NCBI GenBank assembly: GCA_964393825.1
Contig: CAYMUY010000013.1
Location: 1-64,000, forward strand
DNA length: 64,000 nt
Reading direction: 5' to 3'
Source of the DNA: PFJX01 sp964393825
GTDB taxonomy: Bacteria > Pseudomonadota > Gammaproteobacteria > Burkholderiales > Thiobacillaceae
Below, one piece after another: positions 45,165 to 53,784 of the stretch; within the stretch, counting starts at the first letter, position 1, and every line of letters starts with the position of its first letter. The notes under the pieces were generated by a model that made no database searches, had not been told where the DNA came from, and was given only the letters and a program-made list of their open reading frames with translations. The translations under genes and the position numbers were made by a program.

Positions 45165-45382
45165 CGGAACGCGAACTCAAACTGTTGCTGGATGCCAACG
45201 CCGTGAAGCGGGTGCAAATCCATTACGCGGTCATGTCCAACGGCTACATGGTGGTGATTGACGGCAAGACCCTGGAAACCGGCAAACGCCAGACCCGCGA
45301 ATTCAAAACTCTGGACGCCGCCGCGCGTTGCCTGTTCAAGATCGGTGTCGCGGAATTCGCGGTGAAACTGCGCACCGCATGA
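45161..45382 (+). CDS. 73-aa protein resembling plasmid ParC-type partition-associated proteins
   Basis: MTERELKLLLDANAVKRVQI ... FKTLDAAARCLFKIGVAEFAV. The C-terminal pattern (leading Phe-Lys-x-Leu-Asp, helix, then GVAEFAV) reminds me of small plasmid partition-associated ParC proteins, but the match is from memory and weak. It is translationally coupled to the HTH gene. The pair lies directly beside two tRNA genes. Confidence 0.5.
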   Translation: MTERELKLLLDANAVKRVQIHYAVMSNGYMVVIDGKTLETGKRQTREFKTLDAAARCLFKIGVAEFAVKLRTA

Positions 45383-45566
45383 ACGTGTGAGCAGTCATTT
45401 ATCGTCGGCAACCATGATCGCCTGTCTGACGATATAGGAATGACGTGGTGGAGCAAGTAGTTCGCAAGATGCACGCGTCTGATGCAGCAGGCTCAGCACG
45501 AACGGAAATCTAGTCACGCCACAAACAAAAACGGCCCGCATCGCTGCGAGCCGTTGTTGCTACTTC

Positions 45567-45642
45567 TGGCGTCCCCACGGGGATTCGAACCCCGGTTACC
45601 GCCGTGAAAGGGCGATGTCCTAGGCCTCTAGACGATAGGGAC
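45567..45642 (-). tRNA. tRNA-Glu (UUC)
   Basis: 76 nt including encoded CCA. Acceptor GTCCCTA, anticodon loop CTTTCAC with anticodon TTC, and TGGGGAC-G-CCA at the 3' end fold as a normal tRNA-Glu cloverleaf. It lies 42 nt downstream of tRNA-Ala on the same strand. Confidence 0.96.
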
Positions 45643-45684
45643 TTATGAGGCCGAAGACCCGGTTTCCCGAGTCTTCTCGTTTTG

Positions 45685-45760
<76 letters not shown>

Positions 45761-45874
45761 ACAAGAGAGCGCGCATTCTAGTAACGGATTTTGACCTTGT
45801 AAAGAGGATTTTTGCTTTGGTGATGCATTTTTTCGGAAGAGGTGGGATGGGGGCGGCTGGGCTATATTCCTGCC

Positions 45875-46816
45875 ATGCGGATTTCCCTGGTGACTCCTTA
45901 TCTGCCTGCATCGCGGAATGGCAATGCCCATACCGCCGTGCGCTGGCGGCGCTTCCTGCGCCAGGCCGGGCATGGCGTCGAGATGATGACGCGGTGGGAT
46001 GGCCGTCCGGCGGATGTGCTGATCGCGTTGCATGCGCGGCGCAGTCACGCCGCCATCGCCGGTTTCGCGGCGTGCCATCCGGAACGGCCGTTGCTGCTGA
46101 TCCTGACCGGGACCGATGTCTACCGCGATATCGCTTGCGATGCCGAGGCGCAGGCGTCGTTGCGCCTCGCGCATCGTCTGGTGGTATTGCAGGCGCGGGG
46201 CGTGGATGAATTGCCGGCCGAGCTGCGTGCCAAGGCGCGGGTGATTCATCAATCCGCGCCGACCCTGAAGCCGGCGCGGCGGTCGTCGCGAACATTTGAC
46301 GTTTGTGTCGTCTCCCACCTGCGCGACGAGAAAGATCCTTTCCGCGCCGCCTACGCCAGTCGCCTGCTGCCGGCGGCCAGCCGCATACGCGTGCTGCACG
46401 TCGGCGGGCCGTTGCAGGAGGGTATGGAAGACGCGGCGCGGGGGCTGGAGTCGCCGCGCTGGCGCTGGCTGGGCGCGCTGCCGCATGGCGAGGCGCGGCG
46501 GCGCATCGCGCGGGCGCATCTGCTGGTGATCAGTTCGCGCATGGAGGGCGGCGCCAATGTGATCTGCGAAGCGGTGACGGCGGGTACGCCGGTGCTGGCG
46601 TCGCGCATCGCCGGCAATCTGGGCATGCTGGGCGAGGATTACGCCGGTTATTTTCCGCTCGCGGACGAGGCTGCCCTGGCCGGGTTGCTGTGGCGGGCGG
46701 AGAGCGATCCCGCTTTCCTGGCATTGCTGCGGCGGCAGTGCGCGGCGCGGGCGCCGTTGTTCGCGCCGGAACACGAGGCCGCCAGCGTGCGGGCCTTGCT
46801 GGAGGAATGCTCATGA
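45875..46816 (+). CDS. senB: SenB-like selenosugar synthase / GT4-type glycosyltransferase
   Basis: 313 aa from ATG 45875. The Rossmann-type GT4 architecture and the string of family motifs (RISLVTPYLPASRNGN, ALHARRS, LTGTDVYRD, HLRDEKDPFRAA, SSRMEGGANVICEAVTAGTPVLAS, GEDYAGYFP) match my recollection of the family first annotated as TIGR04348 and later shown to be SenB, which makes a selenosugar for selenoneine. No senA or selD is seen in the window, so the pathway is incomplete here. Its stop overlaps the rlmH start (ATGA). Confidence 0.75.
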   Translation: MRISLVTPYLPASRNGNAHTAVRWRRFLRQAGHGVEMMTRWDGRPADVLIALHARRSHAAIAGFAACHPERPLLLILTGTDVYRDIACDAEAQASLRLAHRLVVLQARGVDELPAELRAKARVIHQSAPTLKPARRSSRTFDVCVVSHLRDEKDPFRAAYASRLLPAASRIRVLHVGGPLQEGMEDAARGLESPRWRWLGALPHGEARRRIARAHLLVISSRMEGGANVICEAVTAGTPVLASRIAGNLGMLGEDYAGYFPLADEAALAGLLWRAESDPAFLALLRRQCAARAPLFAPEHEAASVRALLEECS

Positions 46817-47280
46817 AACTGACCCTGCTGTCTGTGGGTGACAAATTGCCCGCCTGGGCGAACGCTGCGGTGGCGGAGTATCTGAAACGGATGCCGCGCG
46901 AGGCGCGTGTCGATCTGGTGGAAATCAAGCCGGAAAAACGCGCCGGACAGTCGCCCGATTCGATCAAGACGATCGAGGCGGCGCGCCTGCTCGACAAGTT
47001 GCCGGCCGGCGCCGGCCTGGTGGCACTGGATGAACACGGCCGCGAGGTGACGACGCGGGAGCTGGCCGATCTCATGGCGCGCTGGATGGGCGATGGTCGC
47101 GATGTGGCCCTGGTGATCGGCGGCGCCGATGGCCTCGCACCCTCGCTGCTGGAGAAGGCCGAGATGAAACTGTCCCTTTCCCGCCTGACCTTGCCGCATG
47201 CGCTGGCGCGGGTGGTGTTGGCGGAACAGTTGTATCGTGCCGTGAGTCTGCTCAACAACCATCCCTATCACCGGGAGTGA
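46813..47280 (+). CDS. rlmH: 23S rRNA pseudouridine-1915 N3-methyltransferase
   Basis: 155 aa SPOUT methyltransferase, normal length. Conserved LVIGGADGL and LSLSRLTLPHALARVVLAEQLYRA with the C-terminal NNHPYHRE tail form the SAM-binding knot. It modifies pseudouridine 1915 in 23S rRNA after 70S assembly. It is co-translated after senB; the usual partner rsfS is not upstream here. Confidence 0.96.
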   Translation: MKLTLLSVGDKLPAWANAAVAEYLKRMPREARVDLVEIKPEKRAGQSPDSIKTIEAARLLDKLPAGAGLVALDEHGREVTTRELADLMARWMGDGRDVALVIGGADGLAPSLLEKAEMKLSLSRLTLPHALARVVLAEQLYRAVSLLNNHPYHRE

Positions 47281-47282
47281 TC

Positions 47283-48434
47283 ATGGCGAAATCCACAGGG
47301 CGTCGCTGGTTTTGGCCCTTGCTCGTGCTGGTCGTGGTCATGGCCGCCGGCTATGCCGCCTGGCGGGTTTACGGTCAGCCGAAGCCGATCGAGGTCAGCG
47401 TCGCCGAGGTCGACCTGGGCCGGGTCGAAGCCACCATCGCGAACACCCGCGCCGGCACCGTGAAGGCCTGCCGGCGGGCGAAGCTGGCGCCGCAGGGCGG
47501 GGGCCAGATCGCGAAATTGCGGGTGCGCGAGGGCGACCGGGTGAAGGCCGGGCAGGTGTTGCTGGAATTATGGAATGTCGATCTCGCCGCGAGCGCGCGT
47601 CAAGCCGATCAACAGATCCTCACCGCCCGCGCCCGTCGCGCCGAAGTCTGCGCGGCGGCGGAAGCGGCGCGGCGCGAGGCGAGGCGGCAACAGCAACTCG
47701 CCACCCAGGGCTTCGTCAGCGCCGCCAAGGTGGATGCCGCGGTCAGTGAGGCGGATGCGCGGGAGGCGGGTTGCCGCGCCGCCGCCACGGAGATCGCCGG
47801 CGCCTTGGCGCGGCTGGACACGGCGCGCGCCACGCTCTCGCGCAGCGTGTTGAAGGCGCCGTTCGCCGGCATCGTCGCGGAAGTCACCGGCGAGCAGGGG
47901 GAGTACAGCACGCCTTCGCCGCCCGGTATTCCGACGCCGCCGGCGATCGACCTGATCGACGACTCCTGCCTGTTCGTCAGCGCGCCCATCGACGAGGTGG
48001 ACGCGCCGAAGGTCAAGGTCGGCCAGCTTGCTCGCATCGCGCTGGATGCCTTCCCGGGGCAGCATTTCGCTGGCCGGGTGCGGCGCATCGCGCCTTATGT
48101 GCTGGAGGTGGAGAAACAGGCGCGCACGGTCGAGGTGGAAGTCGATTTCACCCGGCCCGATGCGGTGAAAACCCTGCTGGTGGGCTATAGCGCTGATGCC
48201 GAGATCGTCCTGGAAACGCGTGAGCGGGTGGTGCGCGTGCCCACCCAGGCGTTGTTGACCGGCAACAAGGTGCTGGTGCTGAAGGCGGGGGTGCTCGACG
48301 AGCGCGTGGTGGTCACCGGACTGGCCAACTGGCAGCACGCGGAAATCATCAAGGGTCTGAGCGCGGGTGATCGGGTGGTGGTGTCCCTGGAGAAGGAGGG
48401 GGTGAAGGCGGGCGCGCGGGCGGTGGCGAAATGA
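47283..48434 (+). CDS. Periplasmic adaptor (MacA/HlyD family) of an ABC exporter
   Basis: 383 aa from ATG 47283. One N-terminal membrane anchor (WFWPLLVLVVVMAAGYAAW) is followed by a barrel-sandwich lipoyl domain (KLAPQGGGQIAKLRVREGDRVKAG), an Ala/Arg-rich alpha-hairpin and beta-barrel domains. It links the inner-membrane ABC transporter to an outer-membrane factor such as TolC, which is not encoded nearby. It overlaps the ATPase start by ATGA. Confidence 0.88.
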   Translation: MAKSTGRRWFWPLLVLVVVMAAGYAAWRVYGQPKPIEVSVAEVDLGRVEATIANTRAGTVKACRRAKLAPQGGGQIAKLRVREGDRVKAGQVLLELWNVDLAASARQADQQILTARARRAEVCAAAEAARREARRQQQLATQGFVSAAKVDAAVSEADAREAGCRAAATEIAGALARLDTARATLSRSVLKAPFAGIVAEVTGEQGEYSTPSPPGIPTPPAIDLIDDSCLFVSAPIDEVDAPKVKVGQLARIALDAFPGQHFAGRVRRIAPYVLEVEKQARTVEVEVDFTRPDAVKTLLVGYSADAEIVLETRERVVRVPTQALLTGNKVLVLKAGVLDERVVVTGLANWQHAEIIKGLSAGDRVVVSLEKEGVKAGARAVAK

Positions 48435-49135
48435 TCGAGCTCGACCGCGTCAGCCGCGCTTTCCAGGTGGGCGATCAGCTGGTGCGGGCGCTGCGCGAGG
48501 TGAGCCTGAACATCGCCGCGGGCGAGTTCGTCTCCATCATGGGCCCGTCCGGTTCCGGCAAGTCCACGCTGCTCAACCTGCTTGGCTTGCTCGACCGTCC
48601 CGATGGCGGCATCTATCGCCTGGAGGGCGAGGATGTGACCGGTCTCGACGATGCCGGGGCGGCGCGGGTGCGGCGCGAGAAGATCGGGTTCGTGTTCCAG
48701 TTCTTCCATCTGGTGCCGCGCCTGACCGCTGCCGCCAACGTCGCCCTGCCGATGATGCTGGCCGGGGTGGCGGCGGCCGAGCGCAAGGAACGGGTGGCGG
48801 CGCTGCTGGCCGATGTCGGCTTGTCCGGGCGTGCCGGGCATCTGCCGGCGCAGCTTTCCGGCGGCCAGTTGCAGCGGGTGGCGATCGCGCGGGCCATGTC
48901 GATGAATCCGGCCCTGCTGCTGGCCGACGAGCCCACCGGCAACCTCGACCGCGCCACCGGGCGCGAGGTGCTGGCGCTGCTGGAAGACCTCAACCGCCGT
49001 GGCACGACCCTGATCGTGGTGACCCATGACCAGGAAATCGGCGCCCGCGCGGGGCGGCGGATCGTGATGGAGGATGGCAACGTGGTGGCGGATGCGGTCT
49101 CCACGCCCTCGGGCGGAACGGCGCCAGGGGGGTAA
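48431..49135 (+). CDS. MacB/LolD-type ABC transporter ATPase
   Basis: 234 aa. Walker A GPSGSGKSTLLNLLG, signature LSGGQLQRVAIARAM and Walker B LLLADEPTGNLD are intact. It lacks fused membrane segments, so it works with the two separate permeases that follow. Together with the adaptor it forms a MacAB-like exporter for an unknown substrate (peptide, lipid or toxin). Confidence 0.92.
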   Translation: MIELDRVSRAFQVGDQLVRALREVSLNIAAGEFVSIMGPSGSGKSTLLNLLGLLDRPDGGIYRLEGEDVTGLDDAGAARVRREKIGFVFQFFHLVPRLTAAANVALPMMLAGVAAAERKERVAALLADVGLSGRAGHLPAQLSGGQLQRVAIARAMSMNPALLLADEPTGNLDRATGREVLALLEDLNRRGTTLIVVTHDQEIGARAGRRIVMEDGNVVADAVSTPSGGTAPGG

Positions 49136-49137
49136 GC

Positions 49138-50346
49138 GTGACGCTTGCCGATACCTTTGCCCTGGCCTGGGGCAGCCTCAGCCACCAGCCCCGCCGCACC
49201 CTGCTGATTGCGCTGGCGATGAGCATCGGCGTCGGTTCGGTGGTGGTGCTCACCGCGTTGGGGGAGGGGGCGCGGCGCTATGTGCTGGAGCAGTTCGCAT
49301 CGCTCGGCACCAACCTGATCATCGTCATACCCGGGCGCGCGGAAACCACCGGGGCGGCGCCCGGCGTCCTCTCCGGGCAGACCACGCGCGACCTCACCCT
49401 GGACGACGCCGAGGCGGTGGCGCGCCTGCGCGGCGTCGCGCGGGTGGCGCCGCTCAATGTCGGGGTGGCGCAGGTGTCGCGCGGGGCGCTCAGCCGCGAG
49501 GCGGTGCTGCTGGGCTCCTCCGCCGCCATGCTGGAGATCCGCCACATGCGCATCGCGCAGGGCCGCAGCCTGCCGCTCGGCCCTTACGATCAGGCGACGC
49601 CGGTGTGCGTGCTGGGCGAGCGTATCCGCGCCGAACTGTTCGGCGCCAACCATGCCCTGGGCGAGTGGCTGCGCATCGGTGACCGTCGTTTCCGCGTGGT
49701 CGGCGTGCTGGCCAGCCAGGGGCAGCAGATGGGCTTCAATACCGACGAGACGGTGGCGGTGCCGGTGGCGGCGGCACAGCAATTGTTCAACACCGAATCC
49801 CTGTTCCGCATCCTGGTGGAGGCGCGTGGCCGCGAGACGGTGGCGGCGGTGAAGGAGAGCGTGCTGGAACTGCTCAAGATTCGCCACGAGGGCGAGGCCG
49901 ATGTCACCGTCATCACTCAGGACGCGGTGCTGGCGACCTTCGATCGCATCCTTGGCGCATTGACCCTGGCGGTCTCCGGCATCGCCGCGATCAGCCTGGG
50001 GGTCGCCGGCGTGCTGATCATGAACGTGATGCTGGTGTCGGTGACGCAACGCCGTTCCGAGATCGGCCTGCTCAAGGCGCTTGGCGCCTCGGCCGCCAGC
50101 GTGCGCCATCTGTTTCTCGCGGAAGCCGTGCTGGTCGCCCTGCTCGGGGCGGCGGGCGGGGTGATCCTTGGCATGGCCGCCAGCTTCGCGCTTGGTCAGC
50201 TTTACCCGGTCCTGCCGATCGCGCCCCCGCTCTGGGCCCTGGTCGCCGCCGTCGCCACCGCGCTGGTCGCCAGCCTGCTGTTCGCCTGGCTGCCAGCGAG
50301 AAGGGCGGCGAAGCTGGACGCAGCCCTGGCGCTGGCAAGGCGATGA
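49138..50346 (+). CDS. FtsX/MacB-type ABC permease, first
   Basis: 402 aa from a GTG start 2 bases after the ATPase stop. One N-terminal membrane helix (RRTLLIALAMSIGVGSVVVL), a large periplasmic MacB_PCD domain and three C-terminal helices with the FtsX motif VTQRRSEIGLLKALGAS. It probably pairs with the next permease as a heterodimer. Confidence 0.9.
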   Translation: MTLADTFALAWGSLSHQPRRTLLIALAMSIGVGSVVVLTALGEGARRYVLEQFASLGTNLIIVIPGRAETTGAAPGVLSGQTTRDLTLDDAEAVARLRGVARVAPLNVGVAQVSRGALSREAVLLGSSAAMLEIRHMRIAQGRSLPLGPYDQATPVCVLGERIRAELFGANHALGEWLRIGDRRFRVVGVLASQGQQMGFNTDETVAVPVAAAQQLFNTESLFRILVEARGRETVAAVKESVLELLKIRHEGEADVTVITQDAVLATFDRILGALTLAVSGIAAISLGVAGVLIMNVMLVSVTQRRSEIGLLKALGASAASVRHLFLAEAVLVALLGAAGGVILGMAASFALGQLYPVLPIAPPLWALVAAVATALVASLLFAWLPARRAAKLDAALALARR

Positions 50347-51545
50347 TGCGCGCCCCCGATCTCCTGCGCCTCTCCCTCGGTGCGCTCGCCCATCACCCCG
50401 GCCGCAGTGTTCTTTCGGCGCTGGGCATCGCGGTCGGCGTCGCGTCGGTCATTTTGCTCACCGCGCTGGGCGAGGGCCTGCATCAGTTCGTCCTGGCCGA
50501 GTTCACCCAGTTCGGCACCAACCTGATTGCCATCTCCCCAGGCAAGACGCAAACCCATGGTGGGTCCGTCGGCATGTTCGGCAGCGTGCGGCCGCTTTCC
50601 CTGGAGGATGCCGAGTCGTTGCGCCAGGTGCCACGGGTCGAGAGCGTCGTGCCCGTGGTCCAGGGCAACGCCGAGGTCGAGGCGAACAAGCGCAGTCGCC
50701 GCGTCACCGTCTATGGCGTCGGGCCGGACTTTGCCAGGACGTTCCGCATGGACGTCGCCGCCGGCAGTTTCCTGCCTGCCGACGATCTGCGCGGTTCGCG
50801 CGCCTTCGCCGTGCTCGGCGCCAAGGTGCGTCGTGAATTGTTCGCTGCCGATAACCCGCTCGGCGAACTGATCCGCGTCGGGGGCCAGCGTTACCGCGTG
50901 GTCGGGGTGATGGCGGCCAAGGGCCAGGTGCTCGGCTTCGACCTCGATGACACCGTCTATCTGCCGGCCGCCCGCGTGCTGGAACTGTTCAACCGCGAGG
51001 GGCTGATGGAAATCGACGTCGCCCACGATCCGGATGCCAATCCGGAGCAGGTCGAGGCTGGCATCCACCGGGTGCTCAAGGCCCGCCACGGCAGCGAGGA
51101 CTTCACTGTCACCCCGCAAAAGCAGCAACTGGCCGTGCTCGATTCCGTGCTCGGCGTGCTCACCTTCGCCGTCGCGGCGCTGGGCAGCATCTCCCTGGTG
51201 GTCGGTGGCGTCGGCATCCTCACCCTGATGACCATCACCGTCACCGAACGCACCGGCGAGATCGGCTTGCTCAACGCGCTCGGCGCCCGCCACGGCCAGA
51301 TCATGGCGCTGTTCCTCGTCGAGGCGGCGGGGCTGGCCGCGCTCGGCGGCGCGGCCGGTCTGGCCCTGGGCGTGGGCCTGGCGCAGACGCTGCACCTGGT
51401 CCTGCCGGCGCTGCCGATCAGTCTGGCCTGGAATTACATCCTCGCCGCCGAGGCGGTGGCCGTGGCCATCGGCCTCGCTGCCGGTGTGGCGCCGGCGCGG
51501 CGGGCGGCGAAGTTCAATCCGGTGGAAGCTTTGCGCGCCGAATAG
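50343..51545 (+). CDS. FtsX/MacB-type ABC permease, second
   Basis: 400 aa with the same topology: N-terminal helix (GRSVLSALGIAVGVASVILL), periplasmic domain, three C-terminal helices and VTERTGEIGLLNALGAR. It overlaps the previous gene by ATGA. It shares extended similarity with its neighbour, indicating an old tandem duplication. Confidence 0.9.
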   Translation: MMRAPDLLRLSLGALAHHPGRSVLSALGIAVGVASVILLTALGEGLHQFVLAEFTQFGTNLIAISPGKTQTHGGSVGMFGSVRPLSLEDAESLRQVPRVESVVPVVQGNAEVEANKRSRRVTVYGVGPDFARTFRMDVAAGSFLPADDLRGSRAFAVLGAKVRRELFAADNPLGELIRVGGQRYRVVGVMAAKGQVLGFDLDDTVYLPAARVLELFNREGLMEIDVAHDPDANPEQVEAGIHRVLKARHGSEDFTVTPQKQQLAVLDSVLGVLTFAVAALGSISLVVGGVGILTLMTITVTERTGEIGLLNALGARHGQIMALFLVEAAGLAALGGAAGLALGVGLAQTLHLVLPALPISLAWNYILAAEAVAVAIGLAAGVAPARRAAKFNPVEALRAE

Positions 51546-51584
51546 GGGGAAAATGCGGCGCCTTGCCTTCGTTCGTTACGCCTC

Positions 51585-52193
51585 ATGCTGAAATCCCTCT
51601 ACCTCGCTTCGCAGAGTCCACGTCGGCTGGAACTGCTGCGCCAGATCGGCCTGGCGCCGGCGGTGCTGCTGCTGCGCAATGGCGCGGGGCGGGTGGATGT
51701 CGACGAGACCCCCCTGCCGGAGGAGCCGGCCGTCGACTACGTGCTGCGTCTGGCGCGGCGGAAGGCGGAGGTGGGGGAGCAGGCCAGGCTTCGGCGCAGC
51801 CTGGCGGATTGGCCGATCGTGGCGGCGGATACCACGGTGACGCTGGATGGCCGGATACTTGGCAAGCCCGCCGACGCAGGCGAGGCCGCGGCGATGCTGC
51901 GCGCCTATTCCGGCCGCGCGCATAGCGTACTGACCGGGGTGGCGGTGGTGTTTCGCGGCCACATGGCGGTGGCCTTGTCGGAGAGCGCGGTGACTTTCCG
52001 TGCCCTGTCGGAGGCCGAGATCGCCGCCTATGTCGCTTCCGGCGAGCCGTTCGACAAGGCGGGCGGCTATGGCATCCAGGGCCGCGCGGCGGTGTTCATC
52101 GAGCATCTGTCCGGCAGCTATTCCGGGGTGATGGGCCTGCCTCTGTTCGAAACGGCGGAATTGTTGCGCGAGGTGGGCTTTCCCGTGCTGTAG
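51585..52193 (+). CDS. maf: Maf/YhdE-family nucleoside triphosphate pyrophosphatase
   Basis: 202 aa. The N-terminal ASQSPRRLELLRQIGL and the ADTTVTLDGRILGKPAD and FDKAGGYGIQG motifs are diagnostic. It likely hydrolyses dTTP/UTP (YhdE type). There is an extra short hydrophilic segment relative to the average family member after residue 30. It stands upstream of rng, the usual maf-rng order. Confidence 0.93.
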   Translation: MLKSLYLASQSPRRLELLRQIGLAPAVLLLRNGAGRVDVDETPLPEEPAVDYVLRLARRKAEVGEQARLRRSLADWPIVAADTTVTLDGRILGKPADAGEAAAMLRAYSGRAHSVLTGVAVVFRGHMAVALSESAVTFRALSEAEIAAYVASGEPFDKAGGYGIQGRAAVFIEHLSGSYSGVMGLPLFETAELLREVGFPVL

Positions 52194-52251
52194 CCACGAT
52201 TCGCGAGTCGCGCGGCGCGCGCTTCGCGAATACTGACTATCCGGGAACGAG

Positions 52252-53703
52252 ATGAGCGAAGAGATTCTGATCAACGTGACGCCGCAGGAAACGCGGGTCG
52301 CGGTGTTGTATCTGGGGGTGGTGCAGGAGTTGCACATCGAGCGTGCCGGCAGCCACGGCCTGGTCGGCAACGTCTACCAGGGCAAGGTGAGCCGGGTGTT
52401 GCCGGGGATGCAGTCGGCGTTCGTCGACATCGGTCTCGATCGCGCCGCCTTCCTGCACGTGGGCGACATCGTCGAGGCGCGTTGCGACAACTGTCCGCGG
52501 CCGATCGAGAAGGTGTTGCACGAAGGCCAGAGCGTGCTGGTGCAGGTGATCAAGGACCCGATCGGCACCAAGGGCGCGCGGCTGTCGACCCAGATCAGCA
52601 TGGCCGGGCGCTTCCTGGTGTTCCTGCCGCAGGAAACGCGCATCGGCATCTCGCAGAAGATCGAGGACGAGGTGGAGCGGGAAATGCTGCGCGAGCGCCT
52701 GACCCGCTTGCTGCCGGAGGGCGAGCAGGGCGGCTTCATCATCCGCACCATGGCCAACATCGCCGACGACGCCGAACTGGCCGCCGACGTGGACTATCTC
52801 TACACCCTCTGGGATGCGATCAAGGCACGCTCCGAGAACACCTCGGGGCCGAAGTCGATCTACCAGGAGCTGGATCTGGCGCACCGCGTCCTGCGCGACT
52901 TCGCGACGGCGGAAACCAGCCGCATCCTGGTCGACTCGCGCGAGACCTATACCCGCCTGGAGGCTTTCGCGGCGGAGTTCACCCACAATGTCCACGGCAA
53001 GATCAGCCATTACCTGGCGGAGCGGCCGTTGTTCGACCTCTATGGCGTCGAGGAAGAGATCGAGAAGGCGCTGGGACGGCGCGTCGACCTGAAGTCCGGC
53101 GGCTATCTGATCGTCGACCAGACCGAGGCGCTCACCACCATCGATGTGAACACCGGCAGCTACACCAGCGGCCGCACCTTCGACGAGACCATCTTCAAGA
53201 CCAACCTGGAAGCGGCGCAGAGCATCGCGCGGCAGCTCCGCCTGCGCAACATGGGCGGCATCATCATCCTGGACTTCATCGACATGGACAGCCCGGAACA
53301 CAAGCAGGCGGTGCTGGCGGAATTGTCGAAGGCCCTGGCGCGGGACCACACCCGCATGACCATCAACGGCTTTACCTCGCTGGGCCTGGTGGAGATGACT
53401 CGCAAGCGGACCCGCGAAAGCCTGATCCGGGTACTGTGCGAACCCTGTCCGACCTGCCAGGGGCGGGGCCAGATCAAGACGGCGCAGACCGTCTGCTATG
53501 AAATCCTCCGCGCGATCATGCGCGAGGCACGCCAGTTCAGCGCCCGCGAGTTCCGCATCATGGCCTCGCAGACGGTAATCGACCTGTTCCTCGACGAGGA
53601 ATCGCAAAGCCTGGCGCAATTGTCCGATTTCATCGGCAAGCCAATCTCGCTGCAGGTGGAGAGCATCTTCAGCCAGGAGCAGTACGACATCATCCTGCTG
53701 TAG
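52252..53703 (+). CDS. rng: Ribonuclease G
   Basis: 483 aa, typical for RNase G and shorter than RNase E. An S1 domain near residues 35-120, then the catalytic DNase I-like domain with TIDVNTGSYTSGR and IIILDFIDMD (Mg2+ ligands) and the zinc-link CEPCPTCQGRG. It processes the 16S rRNA 5' end and some mRNAs. It is separated from maf by 58 bp and ends at a palindromic repeat shared with the convergent dynamin-like gene. Confidence 0.96.
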   Translation: MSEEILINVTPQETRVAVLYLGVVQELHIERAGSHGLVGNVYQGKVSRVLPGMQSAFVDIGLDRAAFLHVGDIVEARCDNCPRPIEKVLHEGQSVLVQVIKDPIGTKGARLSTQISMAGRFLVFLPQETRIGISQKIEDEVEREMLRERLTRLLPEGEQGGFIIRTMANIADDAELAADVDYLYTLWDAIKARSENTSGPKSIYQELDLAHRVLRDFATAETSRILVDSRETYTRLEAFAAEFTHNVHGKISHYLAERPLFDLYGVEEEIEKALGRRVDLKSGGYLIVDQTEALTTIDVNTGSYTSGRTFDETIFKTNLEAAQSIARQLRLRNMGGIIILDFIDMDSPEHKQAVLAELSKALARDHTRMTINGFTSLGLVEMTRKRTRESLIRVLCEPCPTCQGRGQIKTAQTVCYEILRAIMREARQFSAREFRIMASQTVIDLFLDEESQSLAQLSDFIGKPISLQVESIFSQEQYDIILL

Positions 53704-53784
53704 GGCGGATAAGCGCAGCGCCTTCCGCCGCCGGGCGTGGGGTTGGCGGAAGGCGCGATCAAGCCGCTTTTCCACCCTACGCCG
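53702..53784. repeat. Inverted repeat between convergent genes (family F)
   Basis: TAGGGCGGATAAGCGCAGCG on the left and a gcttttccaccctacg right end are near complements, with internal CCTTCCGCC / GGCGGAAGG arms. It probably forms a bidirectional terminator for rng and the dynamin-like gene, and looks like a mobile REP/MITE-type repeat. Confidence 0.75.
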
